A stretch of DNA of 64,000 nucleotides from Gallionella sp. (GTDB lineage: Bacteria > Pseudomonadota > Gammaproteobacteria > Burkholderiales > Gallionellaceae): NCBI GenBank assembly GCA_028714895.1, contig JAQTLM010000012.1:16291-80290 (forward strand), in the 5' to 3' direction. The number at the start of each line of letters is the position of its first letter. Position 1 is the first letter of the stretch. The position numbers and the translations under genes are program-made. The notes below the pieces were generated by a model. That model ran no database searches. It was not told the origin of the DNA and was given only the letters and a program-made list of their open reading frames with translations. Positions 52,666 to 61,459 of this stretch are shown piece by piece.

Positions 52666-54089
52666 AATACCTCACCCGCATAATCGGCCAGCCGCGATCG
52701 TTCGCCGCGCATCAGCGTGACATGCCCGCCATGCGCCCAACCTTTGAAACGATCCACCACATAGGTCAGGCCGGAACTGCCCTCGGTGAGATAAGGCGTA
52801 TCGATCTGCGCGATGTTGCCCATGCACACTACCTTGGTGCCGGGGCCGGCGCGCGTCACCAGCGTCTTCATCTGCTTGGGCGTGAGGTTTTGCGCCTCGT
52901 CAATGATCAGATATTTGTTGAGGAAAGTGCGTCCGCGCATGAAATTGAGCGATTTCACCTTGACGCGCGAGCGGATCAAATCGCGGGTTGCAGCACGACC
53001 CCAGTCACCACCTTCATCGTCGGATTTGTTCAGCACGTCGAGATTGTCTTCCAGCGCGCCCATCCACGGCGTCATCTTCTCTTCTTCCGTGCCGGGCAGG
53101 AAGCCGATGTCTTCGCCCACCGGAACCGTCACACGGGTAATGATTATTTCAGAATACAGCTTGGTTTCCAGCGTTTGCAGCAAACCCGCCGCCAGGGTCA
53201 GCAGGGTTTTTCCGGTGCCCGCCTGCCCCAGCAATGTGACGAAATCGATCTCCGGGTTCAGCAGCAGGTTGAGCACGAAATTCTGCTCGCGGTTGCGTGC
53301 GGTGATGCCCCACACGTTGTTCTTGCTGTGCGTGTAATCGGTCAGCGTGCGCAGCAATGCGGTCTGTTCATCCTGCTCCAGCACCACGGCATGAAATGGC
53401 GTACCGTTTTCCTGATAGACGAATTGATTGACGAAAAATGCCGCGCATAGCGGACCGCGTATCTGGTAATAAGTATGGCCTTCCTTTTGCCACGACTTCA
53501 TGTCCTTGCCGTGCCTGTCCCAGAAGTCGTCGGGCAATTGCAGCACGCCGGTGTAGAGCAGGTCGGTATCTTCCAGCACCTTATCGTTGAAATAATCCTG
53601 CGCTTCCAAGCCCAGCGCGCGCGCCTTGATGCGCATGTTGATGTCTTTGCTGACCAGAATCACCGCGCGTTGCGGCTGCTGTTTTTGCAGGCCGATGACG
53701 ACGCCGAGAATCGCATTGTCCGCTTTGCCCAGTTCCAGATGCTGCGGTAGTTCGTGCTTGATGAAACTGGTTTGCAGGTACAGACGGCCGGTGCAGTTCT
53801 TGTGCGCGGCGGATTCCAGCGCGATGCCTTCCTCGATCTTGTGCGGTGCATCGCTGACGATCTCGTCAAGGAAGCGGCTGGCTTGGCGCGCGTTGCGCGC
53901 AACTTCGGTCATGCCTTTTTTCTTGTTGTCCAGTTCCTCCAGCACGAACATCGGCAGGCAGATATCGTGTTCCTCGAAACGGAACAGGCTGGTCGGGTCA
54001 TGCAGCAATACGTTGGTGTCCAGCACGAACAACTTGGTATCGGTGTTCTTTGCTGTTTTGACCGATTTTTTACTTGGCGATGGAGGCAT
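52662..54089 (-). CDS. PhoH-like ATPase with PIN domain
   Basis: 475 residues. N-terminal PIN nuclease domain (about 18-160; [30 protein letters not shown]) and C-terminal PhoH P-loop ATPase (Walker [11 protein letters not shown], Walker [30 protein letters not shown]). This PhoH2/YlaK arrangement is linked to RNA unwinding and cleavage. A dead bcp gene follows upstream of its start, a neighbour pairing usual in betaproteobacteria. Confidence 0.93.
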   Translation of the reverse strand: MPPSPSKKSVKTAKNTDTKLFVLDTNVLLHDPTSLFRFEEHDICLPMFVLEELDNKKKGMTEVARNARQASRFLDEIVSDAPHKIEEGIALESAAHKNCTGRLYLQTSFIKHELPQHLELGKADNAILGVVIGLQKQQPQRAVILVSKDINMRIKARALGLEAQDYFNDKVLEDTDLLYTGVLQLPDDFWDRHGKDMKSWQKEGHTYYQIRGPLCAAFFVNQFVYQENGTPFHAVVLEQDEQTALLRTLTDYTHSKNNVWGITARNREQNFVLNLLLNPEIDFVTLLGQAGTGKTLLTLAAGLLQTLETKLYSEIIITRVTVPVGEDIGFLPGTEEEKMTPWMGALEDNLDVLNKSDDEGGDWGRAATRDLIRSRVKVKSLNFMRGRTFLNKYLIIDEAQNLTPKQMKTLVTRAGPGTKVVCMGNIAQIDTPYLTEGSSGLTYVVDRFKGWAHGGHVTLMRGERSRLADYAGEVL

Positions 54090-54098
54090 GACGTTCCT

Positions 54099-54302
54099 TT
54101 AATTTAAGGTTTTGATGAAATCCAGCACTTACTGCGCGCGTCAATCTGTCTTGAGGCCGCGACATTTACGGCGCAATTGCCGTTTTTGCCGAAAACAAAA
54201 GCACCGCGCTCAATGCCGCGCACCTGCTTGCCGTACATGTTCTTCGGCTTGATCACGCTGAACAGGTTACACACCGTTTCATCGGCATCCGAAAGGATAG
54301 GG
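54099..54302 (-). pseudogene. bcp: Relic of a bcp/prxQ peroxiredoxin (C-terminal part)
   Basis: Minus-strand translation gives LSDADETVCNLFSVIKPKNM then YGKQVRGIERGAFVFGKNG, the C-terminal half of a thiol peroxidase of the Bcp type. The frame then shifts, and in the new frame LRRKCRGLKTD is followed by two stop codons and the family-typical end VLDFIKTLN. The N-terminal half with the active-site cysteine is missing; sequence beyond 54303 is AT-rich and non-coding. A decayed gene, not a working peroxidase. Confidence 0.85.
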
Positions 54303-54418
54303 TGAATTACCTTTAATATAATAATAATTTTAACGCAATTTGGCCTTTTCGAAGCGTCTTTCGGTGTGAAACAAGCCCGAAGAGTATTCGCATCGTAGCT
54401 GGCTGGGGATTGCTTTGG

Positions 54419-54448
54419 TTGACAGGTAGTGCAGTAAAAAACTACATT
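54419..54448 (+). promoter_or_regulatory. Possible sigma-70 promoter for acs
   Basis: TTGACA at 54419-54424 and TACATT at 54443-54448, an 18-base spacer, 59 bases upstream of the acs ATG. The -35 is perfect, the -10 has four of six matches. Confidence 0.5.
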
Positions 54449-54506
54449 TGCTTATTACAAAGCTTGTCCTTCCGGACTCAACAACAAACGCCAATCAGGA
54501 GACCGC

Positions 54507-56474
54507 ATGTCCGACATCCAATCCATATTGCATGAAACCCGTGTTTTCAGCCCTTCCGATGAGTTTGTCAAACAGGCCAATGTCTCCGGGATGGAAAGCT
54601 ATCGGGCCTTGTGCAAAGCGGCAGAACAGGATTATGAGGGCTTTTGGGCCAAACTGGCGCGCGAAACCTTGCTGTGGAAGCAGCCTTTCACCAAGGTGCT
54701 GGACGAAAGTAATATGCCCTTCTTCAAGTGGTTTGAGGATGGCGAGTTGAATGTTTCCTATAACTGTCTCGACAAGCATCTCGCCAGCCAGCCGGAAAAA
54801 ACTGCCATCATTTTCGAAGCCGACGACGGCACAGTGACGAGAATCAATTATCGCGATCTGCACATGCGCGTCTGTCAGTTTGCCAATGGCCTGAAATCGC
54901 GCGGCATCAAAAAGGGCGAGCGTGTCATCATCTACATGCCGATGAGCATTGAGGTGGTGGTCGCGATGCAAGCCTGCGCGCGCATTGGTGCGATCCATTC
55001 AGTGGTGTTCGCCGGGTTTTCTTCCAAGAGCCTGCACGAGCGCATCACCGATGCAGGGGCGTGCGCGGTGATTACCGCCGATGCGCAAATGCGCGGCGGC
55101 AAGGTGATGCCGCTGAAGCCGGCGGTGGACGAAGCGCTGGCGATGGGCGGTTGCGGGATGGTTCACAGCGTCATCGTCTACCGGCGCGCCGCCTGCGAAA
55201 CCGCATGGAATGCCGGGTGCGATATCTGGTGGCATGATCTGGTGGCGGGGCAGGGCATGACCTGCGAGCCGGAATGGGTCGGCGCGGAACACCCGCTGTT
55301 CATCCTTTACACTTCCGGTTCCACCGGCAAGCCCAAGGGCGTGCAGCATTCCAGCGGCGGCTACCTGCTTCTGGCGATGCTGTCGATGCAATGGGTATTC
55401 GATTACAAGCCCGCCGATGTTTTCTGGTGTACCGCCGACGTGGGCTGGGTCACCGGCCACAGCTATGTCACCTACGGTCCGCTGGCGATGGGCGCGACGC
55501 AAGTGATATTCGAGGGCGTGCCGACCTACCCCGATGCCGGGCGCTTCTGGAAGATGATTCAGGACCACAAGGTGACGACTTTCTATACCGCGCCGACGGC
55601 GATACGTTCCCTCATCAAGCTGGGCGGCGACCTGCCGAAGAAGTATGATTTGTCCAGTCTGCGCCTGCTCGGCTCGGTCGGCGAACCGATCAACCCCGAG
55701 GCATGGATGTGGTACTACACCGAGGTCGGTCGCTCGCGCTGCCCGATCGTGGACACTTGGTGGCAGACCGAGACCGGCGCGCACATGATCGCGCCGCTGC
55801 CCGGTGCGATGCCGATTAAGCCCGGCACCTGCACGCTGCCGCTGCCCGGCATCATGGCAACCATCGTCAACGAAGCCGGCGACGAAGTGCATGACCAGCA
55901 CGGCGGTTTTCTCGTCATTAAACGTCCTTTTCCATCGCAAATCCGCGCCATCTGGGGCGACCCGGAGCGCTATCGCAAAGCCTACTTTCCCGAAGAAATG
56001 CGCGGCTACTACCTGGCGGGCGACTCCGCGCACCGCGACGAAGACGGCTATTTCTGGATCATGGGGCGCATCGACGACGTGCTGAATGTCTCGGGCCACC
56101 GCTTGGGGACGATGGAAATCGAATCGGCGCTGACCGCCAATCCGCTGGTCGCTGAAGCCGCCGTGGTCGGCAAACCGCATGAAATCAAGGGCGAAGCGAT
56201 AGCGGCCTTTGTCGTGCTGAAGGGCGCGCGCCCGGACGATCCGGCCAAGGCCAGGGAAATCGCCGAAACCCTGCGCAACTGGGTGAGCAAGGAAATCGGC
56301 CCGATTGCCAAGCCCGATGAAATCCGCTTCGGCGACAACCTGCCCAAGACACGCTCCGGCAAAATCATGCGCCGCTTGCTGCGCGCCATCGCCAAGGGCG
56401 AGGAGATCACCCAGGATGTTTCTACTCTGGAAAATCCCGCAATACTTGAACAACTTAAGAACGCAGTGCATTAA
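54507..56474 (+). CDS. acs: Acetyl-CoA synthetase
   Basis: 655 residues, full length for Acs. It makes acetyl-CoA from acetate via acetyl-AMP. Motifs: AMP-binding [30 protein letters not shown], the hinge region around [15 protein letters not shown], and the C-terminal [14 protein letters not shown] whose lysine is the usual acetylation switch. Ribosome site AGGAG 6 bases before the ATG. Alone in its transcription unit. Confidence 0.94.
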   Translation: MSDIQSILHETRVFSPSDEFVKQANVSGMESYRALCKAAEQDYEGFWAKLARETLLWKQPFTKVLDESNMPFFKWFEDGELNVSYNCLDKHLASQPEKTAIIFEADDGTVTRINYRDLHMRVCQFANGLKSRGIKKGERVIIYMPMSIEVVVAMQACARIGAIHSVVFAGFSSKSLHERITDAGACAVITADAQMRGGKVMPLKPAVDEALAMGGCGMVHSVIVYRRAACETAWNAGCDIWWHDLVAGQGMTCEPEWVGAEHPLFILYTSGSTGKPKGVQHSSGGYLLLAMLSMQWVFDYKPADVFWCTADVGWVTGHSYVTYGPLAMGATQVIFEGVPTYPDAGRFWKMIQDHKVTTFYTAPTAIRSLIKLGGDLPKKYDLSSLRLLGSVGEPINPEAWMWYYTEVGRSRCPIVDTWWQTETGAHMIAPLPGAMPIKPGTCTLPLPGIMATIVNEAGDEVHDQHGGFLVIKRPFPSQIRAIWGDPERYRKAYFPEEMRGYYLAGDSAHRDEDGYFWIMGRIDDVLNVSGHRLGTMEIESALTANPLVAEAAVVGKPHEIKGEAIAAFVVLKGARPDDPAKAREIAETLRNWVSKEIGPIAKPDEIRFGDNLPKTRSGKIMRRLLRAIAKGEEITQDVSTLENPAILEQLKNAVH

Positions 56475-56480
56475 AACGGA

Positions 56481-56636
56481 GGACTGAGAACTGAGGACTG
56501 AGGACTGAGAACTGAGGACTGAGGACTGAGGACTGAGGACTGAGGACTGATTTTTGTCCGCGCTTCGCGCGGGCTGTTGAACAGGCGCGGCGCAGCCGCG
56601 ACAAAACCTCAGCCCTCGCACCTCAGTCCTCAGTCC
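56481..56636. repeat. Inverted heptamer arrays, acs-mltD gap
   Basis: Ten tandem 7-base units (GGACTGA, with GAACTGA at units 2 and 5) from 56481 to 56550, then a GC-rich palindromic centre, then two inverted units TCAGTCC at 56623-56636. The arms can pair as a long hairpin. A structurally equal element lies inside the ABC ATPase gene at 60302-60408. A terminator role for acs is possible. Confidence 0.85.
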
Positions 56637-56708
56637 TCTGATTCCGATTGACCCGGCCGCAACACTTCGACTACTATCGCGCCAGTTTTGACCTTCAGGA
56701 GGGCGCAC

Positions 56709-58199
56709 GTGCCATTGATTCGACTGATTTTTTCTGTGCTGCTTGCCCTTTGCACTTTAGCCTTCCCAATCGCGCACGCGGAAGAACAGCTTGCCCTGAG
56801 TGTATCTTCTACCGACCCCGCAACTCCCCTGACACTTTCAACCGCGCGTAATATCAAGCTGGAACTCATCCCGGACAATGACTTGGCAGCGGGCGACCTT
56901 TGGGTGCGCATCCGCAGCGGTTTTGCCATGCGCGACCTGGACAGCCCTTTGGTTGCGAAACATGAGCAATGGTACGCCAGCCGCCCCGATTACGTGGCGC
57001 GCATGACCGACCGCGCGCGCCGCTATCTTCACCACATCACGGTTGAAGTGGAACGGCGCGGCATGCCCAGCGAAATCGCGCTGCTGCCGATGATAGAAAG
57101 CGCCTTTAATCCAGGCGCCTATTCAACCAGCCGCGCCTCGGGCATCTGGCAATTCATCCCTTCCACCGGCAAGAGCTTCGGCATGCAGCAAAACTGGTGG
57201 TATGACGGCAGGCGCGATGTCATCAGCGCGACCAACGGCGCGCTCGATTATCTGCAAAAACTGCATGACATGTTCGGCGACTGGGAACTGGCGCTAGCCG
57301 CCTACAACTGGGGCGAGGGTGCGGTGCAACGCGCACAGGAACGCAACCGCCGCCGCGGCTTGCCGGTAAATTACACGAGCCTGAAAATGCCGGACGAGAC
57401 GCGCAACTACGTGCCGAAGTTGCTGGCCGTCAAGAATATCATCGCCAACCCCGCCAGCTTTGGCCTAGTGCTGGAAGATATCCACGATGAACCTTATTTC
57501 GCGGCAGTTTCAACTGCCAAGCACATTGACGTGAAGCTGGCCGCACAACTGGCCGACATTTCGATGGAAGAATTCATCGCGCTCAATCCCGCGCATAACC
57601 GTCCAGTCATTCTGCAAGACAACAGCGATTTGATTCTGCTGCCGATAGGTGCCGTTGAGACCTTCCGTACCAATTTGGAGAGTTACGACAAGCCGCTGGT
57701 CAGCTGGCAATCCTACCAACCCAAAAAAGGCGAACGCCTCGATAAGCTCGCACCGCGTTTCGGCTTATCCGTCGAGAAACTCAAATCGGTAAATGGTCTG
57801 GGTCACAATAACATCAGTACCGGACAAACCTTACTGGTGCCGATCAATGGCGGAGAAAGCGAAGCGGATGGCGAATTTGAAGTGTTTAACTTACACCTTG
57901 CACCTGTTTACGATGGCGGTCGGACTATCAAACACACTGCACGCAAGGGCGATACGATTGCCAGCGTGGCGCGCCGTTACCATGTCAGCATCGCCAAACT
58001 GAAACAGTGGAATGGGCCGTTGAAAACCATCCGGCTTGGTCAGGTCATTACCGTCGCGCAGGCTGTGCCCCGCAAGTCTTCCGGTCGCCTGAGCAAATCC
58101 GCCGGTCGCCTGCACAAGGCGGCGCAAAGTGGCACAGCCAAAAACGGCACGTTAAAACGCGCAAGCGCCGTTATAAACAGCGGACATCCCGGAACCTAG
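56709..58199 (+). CDS. mltD: Membrane-bound lytic transglycosylase MltD-like, LysM
   Basis: 496 residues from the GTG at 56709, behind AGGAGG (56697-56702). Signal peptide ending AHA, a lytic transglycosylase domain with catalytic Glu in LLPMIESAFNPGAYS, GIWQFIPSTGKSFGM and LALAAYNWGEGAV, then two LysM domains (about 330-380 and 400-450) and a basic tail. It cleaves peptidoglycan glycan strands from the periplasm. There is no lipobox, so it may be periplasmic rather than lipid-anchored. Confidence 0.9.
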   Translation: MPLIRLIFSVLLALCTLAFPIAHAEEQLALSVSSTDPATPLTLSTARNIKLELIPDNDLAAGDLWVRIRSGFAMRDLDSPLVAKHEQWYASRPDYVARMTDRARRYLHHITVEVERRGMPSEIALLPMIESAFNPGAYSTSRASGIWQFIPSTGKSFGMQQNWWYDGRRDVISATNGALDYLQKLHDMFGDWELALAAYNWGEGAVQRAQERNRRRGLPVNYTSLKMPDETRNYVPKLLAVKNIIANPASFGLVLEDIHDEPYFAAVSTAKHIDVKLAAQLADISMEEFIALNPAHNRPVILQDNSDLILLPIGAVETFRTNLESYDKPLVSWQSYQPKKGERLDKLAPRFGLSVEKLKSVNGLGHNNISTGQTLLVPINGGESEADGEFEVFNLHLAPVYDGGRTIKHTARKGDTIASVARRYHVSIAKLKQWNGPLKTIRLGQVITVAQAVPRKSSGRLSKSAGRLHKAAQSGTAKNGTLKRASAVINSGHPGT

Positions 58200-58498
58200 C
58201 TTCTTCGCGACGATAATCTTTCCGAAAGCGCGGTGAGGAAGCGGTATCCCTTCCACACCCGCCATCCGCTCTTCATCAAACCAACCACGCCGCGTCGGCG
58301 AATCACGAATAGCGCGACCACGCCAGCGACCAGCGCAGGATGGGAACGCAGAAAACGCACGACGGCTAATCCCTGATCAGCCAATGCCAGTGGGGCTTGC
58401 CAGCGTGCGCCGATCTGCGCGACCTGTCCACGCTGCGCGGCGATTTTTGCCAGCAGTTCGCCGCGACGTTGCATCACTGCGAGCATTTGGCTATTCAT
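58196..58498 (-). CDS. YqjK-like protein
   Basis: 100 residues: MQRRGELLAKIAAQRGQVAQ, then a short membrane helix HPALVAGVVALFVIR and a basic tail, as in YqjK. Third of the yqjD-E-K set; its start overlaps the YqjE-like stop by 4 bases. Confidence 0.85.
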   Translation of the reverse strand: MNSQMLAVMQRRGELLAKIAAQRGQVAQIGARWQAPLALADQGLAVVRFLRSHPALVAGVVALFVIRRRGVVGLMKSGWRVWKGYRFLTALSERLSSRRS

Positions 58499-58896
58499 AA
58501 CTGGTCAGGCTGGTGGTCATGGCTGGTTTCCAGTTGTTCCCTATCCTTGGCCAATTCGGCCAAGCTGGCGGAAAACAGCCGGCATTTAGCCTGCGTCTTG
58601 CTGCGCAGCAACATCGCCATCAGTGTGCCCAATGCGAAGAAAAGAACGCTCAGCGCACCAAGCACCGCGAGGCGGTGATCGTCCCAGAACAGCACCACGA
58701 TGAACGCCGTGAGCAGCAGAATGCACATGCCGAAGCAAAATAGCACGAACGAAGCAAAAAGGAGCATCTGCGTTAAGCGCAGACGCTCCTCTTGCAACTC
58801 ATTTGCCAGCAGTTCAAGTCGTGTCGAAGCGATGGAGGTCAGTGTGGACAGCAGCTGCTTGATCGACCCCATTAGCCCCGAACCTGCTTCAGCCAT
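58495..58896 (-). CDS. YqjE-like phage-holin-superfamily membrane protein
   Basis: 133 residues, an amphipathic N-terminal helix then two membrane helices (MLLFASFVLFCFGMCILLLT, LAVLGALSVLFFALGTLMAM). Matches the YqjE/holin-superfamily III pattern. It lies between the YqjD- and YqjK-like genes in one operon. Confidence 0.87.
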   Translation of the reverse strand: MAEAGSGLMGSIKQLLSTLTSIASTRLELLANELQEERLRLTQMLLFASFVLFCFGMCILLLTAFIVVLFWDDHRLAVLGALSVLFFALGTLMAMLLRSKTQAKCRLFSASLAELAKDREQLETSHDHQPDQL

Positions 58897-58899
58897 TGC

Positions 58900-59229
58900 T
58901 TAACGTCCGCGCGAAATCAGCATACCTATAACCAACCCTACTCCGGCAGCAATGCCGACGGCCTTCCATGGGTTTTCATGCACATATTCGTCGGTCACTT
59001 TTGCTGCCTGTTTGGTCTTCGCGGCCACAGCATCCTGCGCAGCAGCAAGACGCTGCTTGGCGGCTGCCAGATTTTCCTGAATGCGCTCGCGTGCCGCCGA
59101 CACTTTTTCGCCTGCCTGGCCGGCCGTTGCGCGCAGCAACTCCTCGGCATCTGCCACTACTACACGCAGATCCTGCATGAGTTTTTCCTTGCTGACTTCG
59201 TTTTCTACGTTGGCTAATTTGGTGCTCAT
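58900..59229 (-). CDS. YqjD/ElaB-like protein (DUF883)
   Basis: 109 residues: a long Ala/Glu-rich helix (VVADAEELLRATAGQAGEKV and AAKQRLAAAQDAV), then the C-terminal membrane segment NPWKAVGIAAGVGLVIGMLI ending SRGR. This is the YqjD/ElaB tail-anchored form, which in E. coli binds stationary-phase ribosomes at the membrane. First gene of the trio. Confidence 0.92.
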   Translation of the reverse strand: MSTKLANVENEVSKEKLMQDLRVVVADAEELLRATAGQAGEKVSAARERIQENLAAAKQRLAAAQDAVAAKTKQAAKVTDEYVHENPWKAVGIAAGVGLVIGMLISRGR

Positions 59230-59351
59230 GATTCGCTCCTTAAAACAATAAAAAATATCGCCGATCGATGATGCTCAATCGCCCGGCAATTCCCGGATAC
59301 CCCGCTGCCTTTTTAATCCAAAGACGCTGGGACGTCAACACAAACATTTTT

Positions 59352-61349
59352 TCACGCATGGTGGCAGCGCACGGTATGCGTTGCCGCGACATTGCGTTCC
59401 TCCGGATAGGCCTCGCGGCAACGTGCGCTGGCGTGTGCGCAGCGCGGCGCGAAATGACAGCCTGGCGGCGGATTGGCGGGCGATGGCAGGTCACCTGCCA
59501 GCTTGATGCGCTCCCTTGCGCTACCATCAATGCGCGGCATTGCAGACAACAGGGCTTGCGTATAGGGATGCTTGGGCGTGCGCAGCACTTCTTCCGCCGT
59601 GCCTCGTTCGACGATGCGTCCGAGATACATCACGCATACCTCATGCGCGATGTATTCCACAACCGCGAGGTTGTGGGTGATGAACAGGTAACTCAGGTTT
59701 AATTCCTGTTGCAGCGATCTCAGCAGATTCAAAATTTGCGCCTGTACCGACACATCCAGTGCGCTGGTCGGTTCGTCGCAGATCAACAGTTGCGGCGATA
59801 CGGCGAGGGCGCGCGCGATGGCGATGCGCTGCCGCTGCCCGCCGGAGAATTCATGCGGATAACGCCACTTGGCGCTGCGCGCCAAGCCGACCTGGTCGAG
59901 CAGGGTGTCGATAAGCGTTTGGCGCGTTGCACTGCCGCTGCCGATATTCAGCGCGGCCATACCCTCTTCGAGAATTTCCGCGACGCGCATTTTCGGGTTC
60001 AGCGAAGCGTAGGGGTCCTGGAACACCATCTGCATCGCTGCGCGCCGGGTGCGTAATTCGCGCGCCGCGAGTCCGGTCAGTTCGCGCCCGGCCAGCTGCA
60101 CGCTGCCCGCCGTGGGCGGGATCAATTGCAGCAAGGCCTTGCCCAGCGTGGTCTTGCCGCAACCGGATTCGCCGACCAGCGCCAGCGTGCGCCCCTGCGG
60201 AATCTCCAGCGATATCCCGTTCACCGCCTTTACCTGCCCGGTTACGCGCTGCAAGATGCCTTTGCGGATGGGGAAATGGACCTGCAAGTCGGAAACTTGC
60301 AGGATTAAGGATCGAGGAGTGAGGATTGAGTTTCCCTCTCCCGCTTGCGGGAGAGGGGCTGGGGGAGAGGGTGTTTTTTCTCGATCCTCGATTCTCGATC
60401 CTCGATCCTGATAAAGATGACACCTCACACCACGCCCATCGTTCAATATCGTCCATTCCGGCGTTTGTTCGTTGCACAACTCCCATGCCTTATCGCAGCG
60501 CGGCGCAAAGCGGCAGCCCCGCGCGATGCTGCCCGGCGGCGGCACGCTGCCGGGAATGGCGGCCAGCGGCTGATTGCGTCGCGCCGCATCGGGCAAGGCG
60601 GCAAATAATTGCTGTGTGTAGGGGTGCAGCGGCTTGGCAAACAACTGTGTACGACTGGCCTGCTCGATGATCTGCCCGGCATACATCACCCCGACCCGAT
60701 GTGCCATTTCTGCTACCACGCCGAGGTCGTGGGTGATCAGCAACAGCGACATGCCGGTGGCATCCTGCGTATCGCGCAATAGCTGCAGCACCTGCGCCTG
60801 GATCGTCACGTCCAGCGCAGTGGTTGGCTCGTCGGCGATCAATAATTTTGGTTGCCCGGCCAATGCCATCGCGATCATCACGCGCTGTTTCATTCCGCCG
60901 GAAAACTGGAACGGATATTCCGTTACGCGCCGCGCCGCATCGGGAATGCCGACCTGTGCCAGCAATTCTGCACACCGCTGCCGCGCCGCCGCGCCGCGCA
61001 GGTTCTGATGCAACGCCAACGCCTCGGCGATCTGCTGGCCGACGGTCAGCACCGGATTCAGGCTCAGCGCCGGTTCCTGAAAAATCATCGCCGCCGTGCC
61101 GCCGCGCACGTCGCGCATCCCGCGCTCGCGCAAGCCGAACAGTTCCACGCCATTCAGTTGCGCCGTACCGCCCGCATGTACCACGCCGTCCGGCAACAGG
61201 CGCAGCAGCGACAGCGCGGTCATGGATTTGCCGCAACCCGATTCGCCAAGCAGCGCGAAGGTCTCGCCCGCGCGAATGCCGAAGGAAATATCGTCTACGA
61301 TGCGCGTGCCGTTGCGCAACTGCGTAATCAAGCCTTTTACGCTGAGCAA
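59352..61349 (-). CDS. Oligopeptide-type ABC transporter, fused twin ATPase (DppD-DppF)
   Basis: 665 residues from a TTG at 61349, chosen because GAGGAGG lies just upstream. Two full ATPase units: GESGCGKSMTALSLL with oligo-HPY end REGVRCH-like, and GESGCGKTTLGKALL with FAPRCAHASARC; both have Walker B LLIADEPTTALD and LLICDEPTSALD. They energise the two permeases transcribed first. The linker (about residues 310-355) is built from inverted 7-base arrays and a CTCTCCCGC palindrome, in frame. Longer starts upstream run through the copy C hairpin and the dppC gene. Confidence 0.9.
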   Translation of the reverse strand: MLSVKGLITQLRNGTRIVDDISFGIRAGETFALLGESGCGKSMTALSLLRLLPDGVVHAGGTAQLNGVELFGLRERGMRDVRGGTAAMIFQEPALSLNPVLTVGQQIAEALALHQNLRGAAARQRCAELLAQVGIPDAARRVTEYPFQFSGGMKQRVMIAMALAGQPKLLIADEPTTALDVTIQAQVLQLLRDTQDATGMSLLLITHDLGVVAEMAHRVGVMYAGQIIEQASRTQLFAKPLHPYTQQLFAALPDAARRNQPLAAIPGSVPPPGSIARGCRFAPRCDKAWELCNEQTPEWTILNDGRGVRCHLYQDRGSRIEDREKTPSPPAPLPQAGEGNSILTPRSLILQVSDLQVHFPIRKGILQRVTGQVKAVNGISLEIPQGRTLALVGESGCGKTTLGKALLQLIPPTAGSVQLAGRELTGLAARELRTRRAAMQMVFQDPYASLNPKMRVAEILEEGMAALNIGSGSATRQTLIDTLLDQVGLARSAKWRYPHEFSGGQRQRIAIARALAVSPQLLICDEPTSALDVSVQAQILNLLRSLQQELNLSYLFITHNLAVVEYIAHEVCVMYLGRIVERGTAEEVLRTPKHPYTQALLSAMPRIDGSARERIKLAGDLPSPANPPPGCHFAPRCAHASARCREAYPEERNVAATHTVRCHHA
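60302..60408. repeat. Inverted heptamer arrays inside the ABC ATPase gene
   Basis: Left arm of four 7-base units GGATTAA, GGATCGA, GGAGTGA, GGATTGA (60302-60329), a CCCTCTCCCGCTTGCGGGAG hairpin, then four inverted units TCGATCC, TCGATTC, TCGATCC, TCGATCC (60381-60408). Architecture matches 56481-56636. It encodes the linker between the two ATPase domains. Confidence 0.85.
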
Positions 61350-61372
61350 AAGGTCCTCCTCTTCCTTGAGGG

Positions 61373-61432
61373 GATAACCAGCGACTAGGCTGGCGTTTTT
61401 TGCCAGCCTAGTCGAATGGCTAGGAGTTTCAT
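61373..61432. repeat. Dispersed hairpin repeat, copy C (perfect stem)
   Basis: A single unit in inverted orientation: CGACTAGGCTGGC / GCCAGCCTAGTCG, a perfect 13-base stem (61382-61394 and 61402-61414) around a 7-base T/A loop, with the family flanks AACCAG and ATGGCTAGGAG. It lies between the permease stop and the ribosome site of the ATPase gene. Confidence 0.88.
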
Positions 61433-61459
61433 CTGAGAAGTTAGGGGAGAGGGTGCGAT

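Noticed and set aside
54999..56708. 569-codon minus-strand frame opposite acs and the heptamer array
   Set aside because: It simply reads the reverse of acs and the repeats; acs is unambiguous.
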